A stretch of 8,017 nucleotides of DNA, taken from CAZEHS01 sp964511875 (GTDB lineage Bacteria > Bacillota > Clostridia > Peptostreptococcales > Acidaminobacteraceae). A program made the translations under genes and the position numbers. The stretch lies in assembly GCA_964511875.1 (NCBI GenBank), contig CAZEHS010000115.1, positions 1 through 8,017 on the forward strand, given 5' to 3'. The notes under the pieces are model-generated. The model was not told where the DNA came from and ran no database searches. It saw only the letters and a program-made list of their open reading frames with translations. Below, in pieces: positions 6,387-8,017 of the stretch; position 1 is the first letter of the stretch; each line of letters starts with the position of its first letter.

Positions 6387-6808
6387 CAAGGGGCCTCCTT
6401 GAGTATTTTCAAGCTGCTCTCCAGGTCTTTCAGCTGTTTATCGAGATTCTCCAACCGGGTATCAATACTTTGCTGTACGGTCGTCGAATTGCTGATTGAA
6501 CTGCCTGCAGTATCCAGACTTTCTCTCAGTTGAGCCATCTCCTGTCCAAGGACATCTATCCGACCCTGAAGCTCCTGTACATTGACCGCATTCTCCTGCC
6601 GAACCGATTGAACGGATTGATCGATATAGGTTTTTGCCATTTCGTAGCCTCTGAAAGTGATCTGCCACCAGACAGCCCCGCACAGGACTGTGATCAGGAC
6701 ATACAGAGTCCCCCTGATGAGCATTCTTTTCTGTTTTGCTTTTGCCTTATGCTTACGATGGATTCCAGATTCCCGGTCATGATCCAACGTTTGTTCAGAT
6801 TCACTCAC
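6386..6808 (-). CDS. Small single-pass membrane protein with an extracytoplasmic coiled coil, function unknown
   Basis: I do not recognise a named family. The 140-residue product has a polar, very basic N-terminus (HRKHKAKAKQKR, 17-28), a membrane helix at about 32-50, and a long coiled-coil-like remainder (about 62-135) rich in heptad Leu/Ile/Val. The positive-inside rule puts the N-terminus in the cytoplasm and the coiled coil outside. The start is GTG at 6808, seven bases after GAGGAGGG (6816-6823), which itself overlaps the TGA of the preceding rmuC gene. The reading frame is open upstream to 6964, but that part lies inside rmuC and lacks a ribosome site. The stop TGA shares a base with the glycosidase ATG. 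Tight linkage suggests it works with, or is made in proportion to, the glycosidase. Confidence 0.8.
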   Translation of the reverse strand: MSESEQTLDHDRESGIHRKHKAKAKQKRMLIRGTLYVLITVLCGAVWWQITFRGYEMAKTYIDQSVQSVRQENAVNVQELQGRIDVLGQEMAQLRESLDTAGSSISNSTTVQQSIDTRLENLDKQLKDLESSLKILKEAP

Positions 6809-6821
6809 TATTGTTCCCTCC

Positions 6822-8017
6822 TCATTCAAATTCACTCTCATTGCCGTCCCTATCCTCATCGGTATCAGGGACACAGGGTTCCTCGTCAATTTCAAGCGCT
6901 TCTCCAAGAAGCTTCTGGGTTTCGTCCTTCGGCAGGGATTCCACATGGCGAAGCCTGCGTTCAATCGATCTGGATCTTACGCCTGCCTTGTCGATGACAT
7001 TGGTTGCTTCGACCAGCTTTTTCCGAGTTTTTTCTAAAATTTGTCCAAAGACCCCGAATTCGGTTTTCACCGCACCCAACACTTCCCAAACTTCACTGCT
7101 GCGCTTCTCAATGGCAAGCGTTCGGAAACCCATCTGCAGACTGTTCAGAAATGCTGCCAGGTTGCTTGGCCCGACAACCGTGATTTTCATATCCCGCTGA
7201 AGGGATTCAAAAAGTCCGGTCCGTCTCAGTATTTCAGCGTACAGGCCTTCTGTCGGTACGAACATGATGGCAAAATCAGTGGTGACCGGCGGGTTCAGAT
7301 ATTTGTCCCGGATATCCTTAGCATTCTTCCGGACAGCACTCTCAAACAGCTTGGCGTAACCCTCCATCTCAGCCGGACTGATGTCCGCACTGCGGTCATA
7401 CGCCTCAAGCAGCCGCTGGTAATCCTCAACAGGGAACTTGGAGTCGATCGGCAGCAGCAAGGGCTTTTCTCCCAGGGCTTTACCGGGCAGCCGGACCGCA
7501 TACTCCACCCTTTCCAGACTTCCTTCCTTCGTAACGGCGTTCTTCTCAAACTGCTCCGGTGCCAGAAACTGTTCAAGGATGCTTCCCAATTGAATTTCTC
7601 CAAGAGTTCCTCTGGTTTTCACATTGGACAGCACTTTTTTCAGATCCCCGACACCGTTGGCAAGGGTCTGCATTTCCCCGAGACCCTTATGGACCTGATC
7701 CAACCGCTCGCTGATCAGTCTGAAGGAATCATTGAATCGCTTCTCTACGGATGCCTGGAGCTTTTCATCTACCGTAACACGCATTTCTTCCAGTTTCAGT
7801 GCATTTTCTTCCTGCAGTATTTTCAGGCGGCCCTCGATGGTGTCCCTTACCTTTTCAAGTCGGTTCTCGGTAGCTTCCTGAAAACCCTTAAGTCCGACAC
7901 TGAGCTCTGTCCGGTTCTCCCGTGCATCCCTGTTCATCTGTTCTGAGAGTATCTTGAATGCGTTGGTCATTTCCTCACGGTTTTCCTTAAGAACCCGGCT
8001 TCTTTCATCTCCGTTGT
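6822..8017 (-). CDS. rmuC: RmuC family protein (DNA recombination-limiting), 5' end cut by the window edge
   Basis: The frame is open from the right edge (first full codon ends at 8015) to TGA at 6822-6824, giving 397 visible residues. The first half, about residues 1-120, is charged and coiled-coil-like. The RmuC domain follows with VKTRGTLGEIQLGSILEQ (132-149), PIDSKFP (189-195), FAIMFVPTEGLY (248-259), and GPSNLAAFLNSLQ (282-294) leading into RTLAIEKRSSEVW. The tail is very acidic. RmuC proteins usually begin with a membrane helix, which is not seen, so the true start is beyond the window; the in-frame ATG at 7970 sits in the coiled coil and has no properly spaced ribosome site. In E. coli rmuC limits inversion at short inverted repeats; a nuclease-like fold is proposed for the family. 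Here it is the first visible gene of a four-gene minus-strand run. Confidence 0.92.
   Translation of the reverse strand, partial: NGDERSRVLKENREEMTNAFKILSEQMNRDARENRTELSVGLKGFQEATENRLEKVRDTIEGRLKILQEENALKLEEMRVTVDEKLQASVEKRFNDSFRLISERLDQVHKGLGEMQTLANGVGDLKKVLSNVKTRGTLGEIQLGSILEQFLAPEQFEKNAVTKEGSLERVEYAVRLPGKALGEKPLLLPIDSKFPVEDYQRLLEAYDRSADISPAEMEGYAKLFESAVRKNAKDIRDKYLNPPVTTDFAIMFVPTEGLYAEILRRTGLFESLQRDMKITVVGPSNLAAFLNSLQMGFRTLAIEKRSSEVWEVLGAVKTEFGVFGQILEKTRKKLVEATNVIDKAGVRSRSIERRLRHVESLPKDETQKLLGEALEIDEEPCVPDTDEDRDGNESEFE

Noticed and set aside
6809..6964. N-terminal extension of the small membrane protein reaching back to an ATG at 6964
   Set aside because: It lies wholly within rmuC, has no ribosome site, and the GTG at 6808 has a strong, well-spaced GAGGAGGG.
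7041..7946. 301-codon open frame on the plus strand opposite rmuC
   Set aside because: It is antisense to a clear RmuC protein, has no recognisable domain, and its composition is that of a shadow frame.
6822..7970. ATG at 7970 as the true start of rmuC
   Set aside because: The frame stays open to the window edge with the same coiled-coil character, the nearby GAGG is only two to three bases from the ATG, and the usual N-terminal membrane helix is missing.

Overview
The window looks like a chromosomal segment from an anaerobic, butyrate-type Clostridia (Firmicutes). The reasons are a clostridial-style butyryl-CoA dehydrogenase, strong AGGAGG-type ribosome binding sites, short hairpin plus U-run terminators, a two-PAS sigma-54 activator of the kind common in these organisms, and TTG/GTG start codons. 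The assignment rests on recognised protein style only; no database search was possible.

Region 1 (1-4269) is a self-contained sigma-54 regulatory module. A butyryl-CoA dehydrogenase gene (bcd, minus strand, running off the left edge with only its last few residues missing) and a FabG-family ketoreductase gene (plus strand, 1639-2376) are transcribed away from each other. The 516-base gap between them carries one sigma-54 (-24/-12) promoter for each gene: TGGCATGGAACTTGCA facing bcd at 1167-1182, and the near-perfect TGGCACATCCTTTGCA facing fabG at 1537-1552. Between them lies a cluster of TGATT/AATCA elements, including a TGATT-N11-AATCA dyad at 1330-1350, which is a plausible shared enhancer. 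A strong terminator ends the fabG unit. Next comes a 581-residue sigma-54 activator (PAS-PAS-AAA+-Fis HTH, GAFTGA intact), which is the obvious candidate to drive both promoters. The inferred picture is a locally encoded sensor switching on C4 acyl-CoA reduction enzymes in response to an unknown PAS ligand.

Region 2 (8017-4307, minus strand) is a tightly packed run of four genes: rmuC (5' end outside the window), a 140-residue single-pass membrane coiled-coil protein whose SD overlaps the rmuC stop, a NAGPA-family phosphodiester glycosidase whose ATG overlaps the preceding stop (TGATG), and a short membrane histidine kinase with no recognisable sensor domain and no response regulator nearby. 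Gap sizes and overlaps suggest an operon, with a possible extra promoter before the kinase. It converges on the activator gene, with a terminator on the plus strand between them.

No rRNA, tRNA, insertion sequence, CRISPR array or phage gene was seen. The most interesting item is the divergent sigma-54 promoter pair with its putative shared enhancer and adjacent activator.
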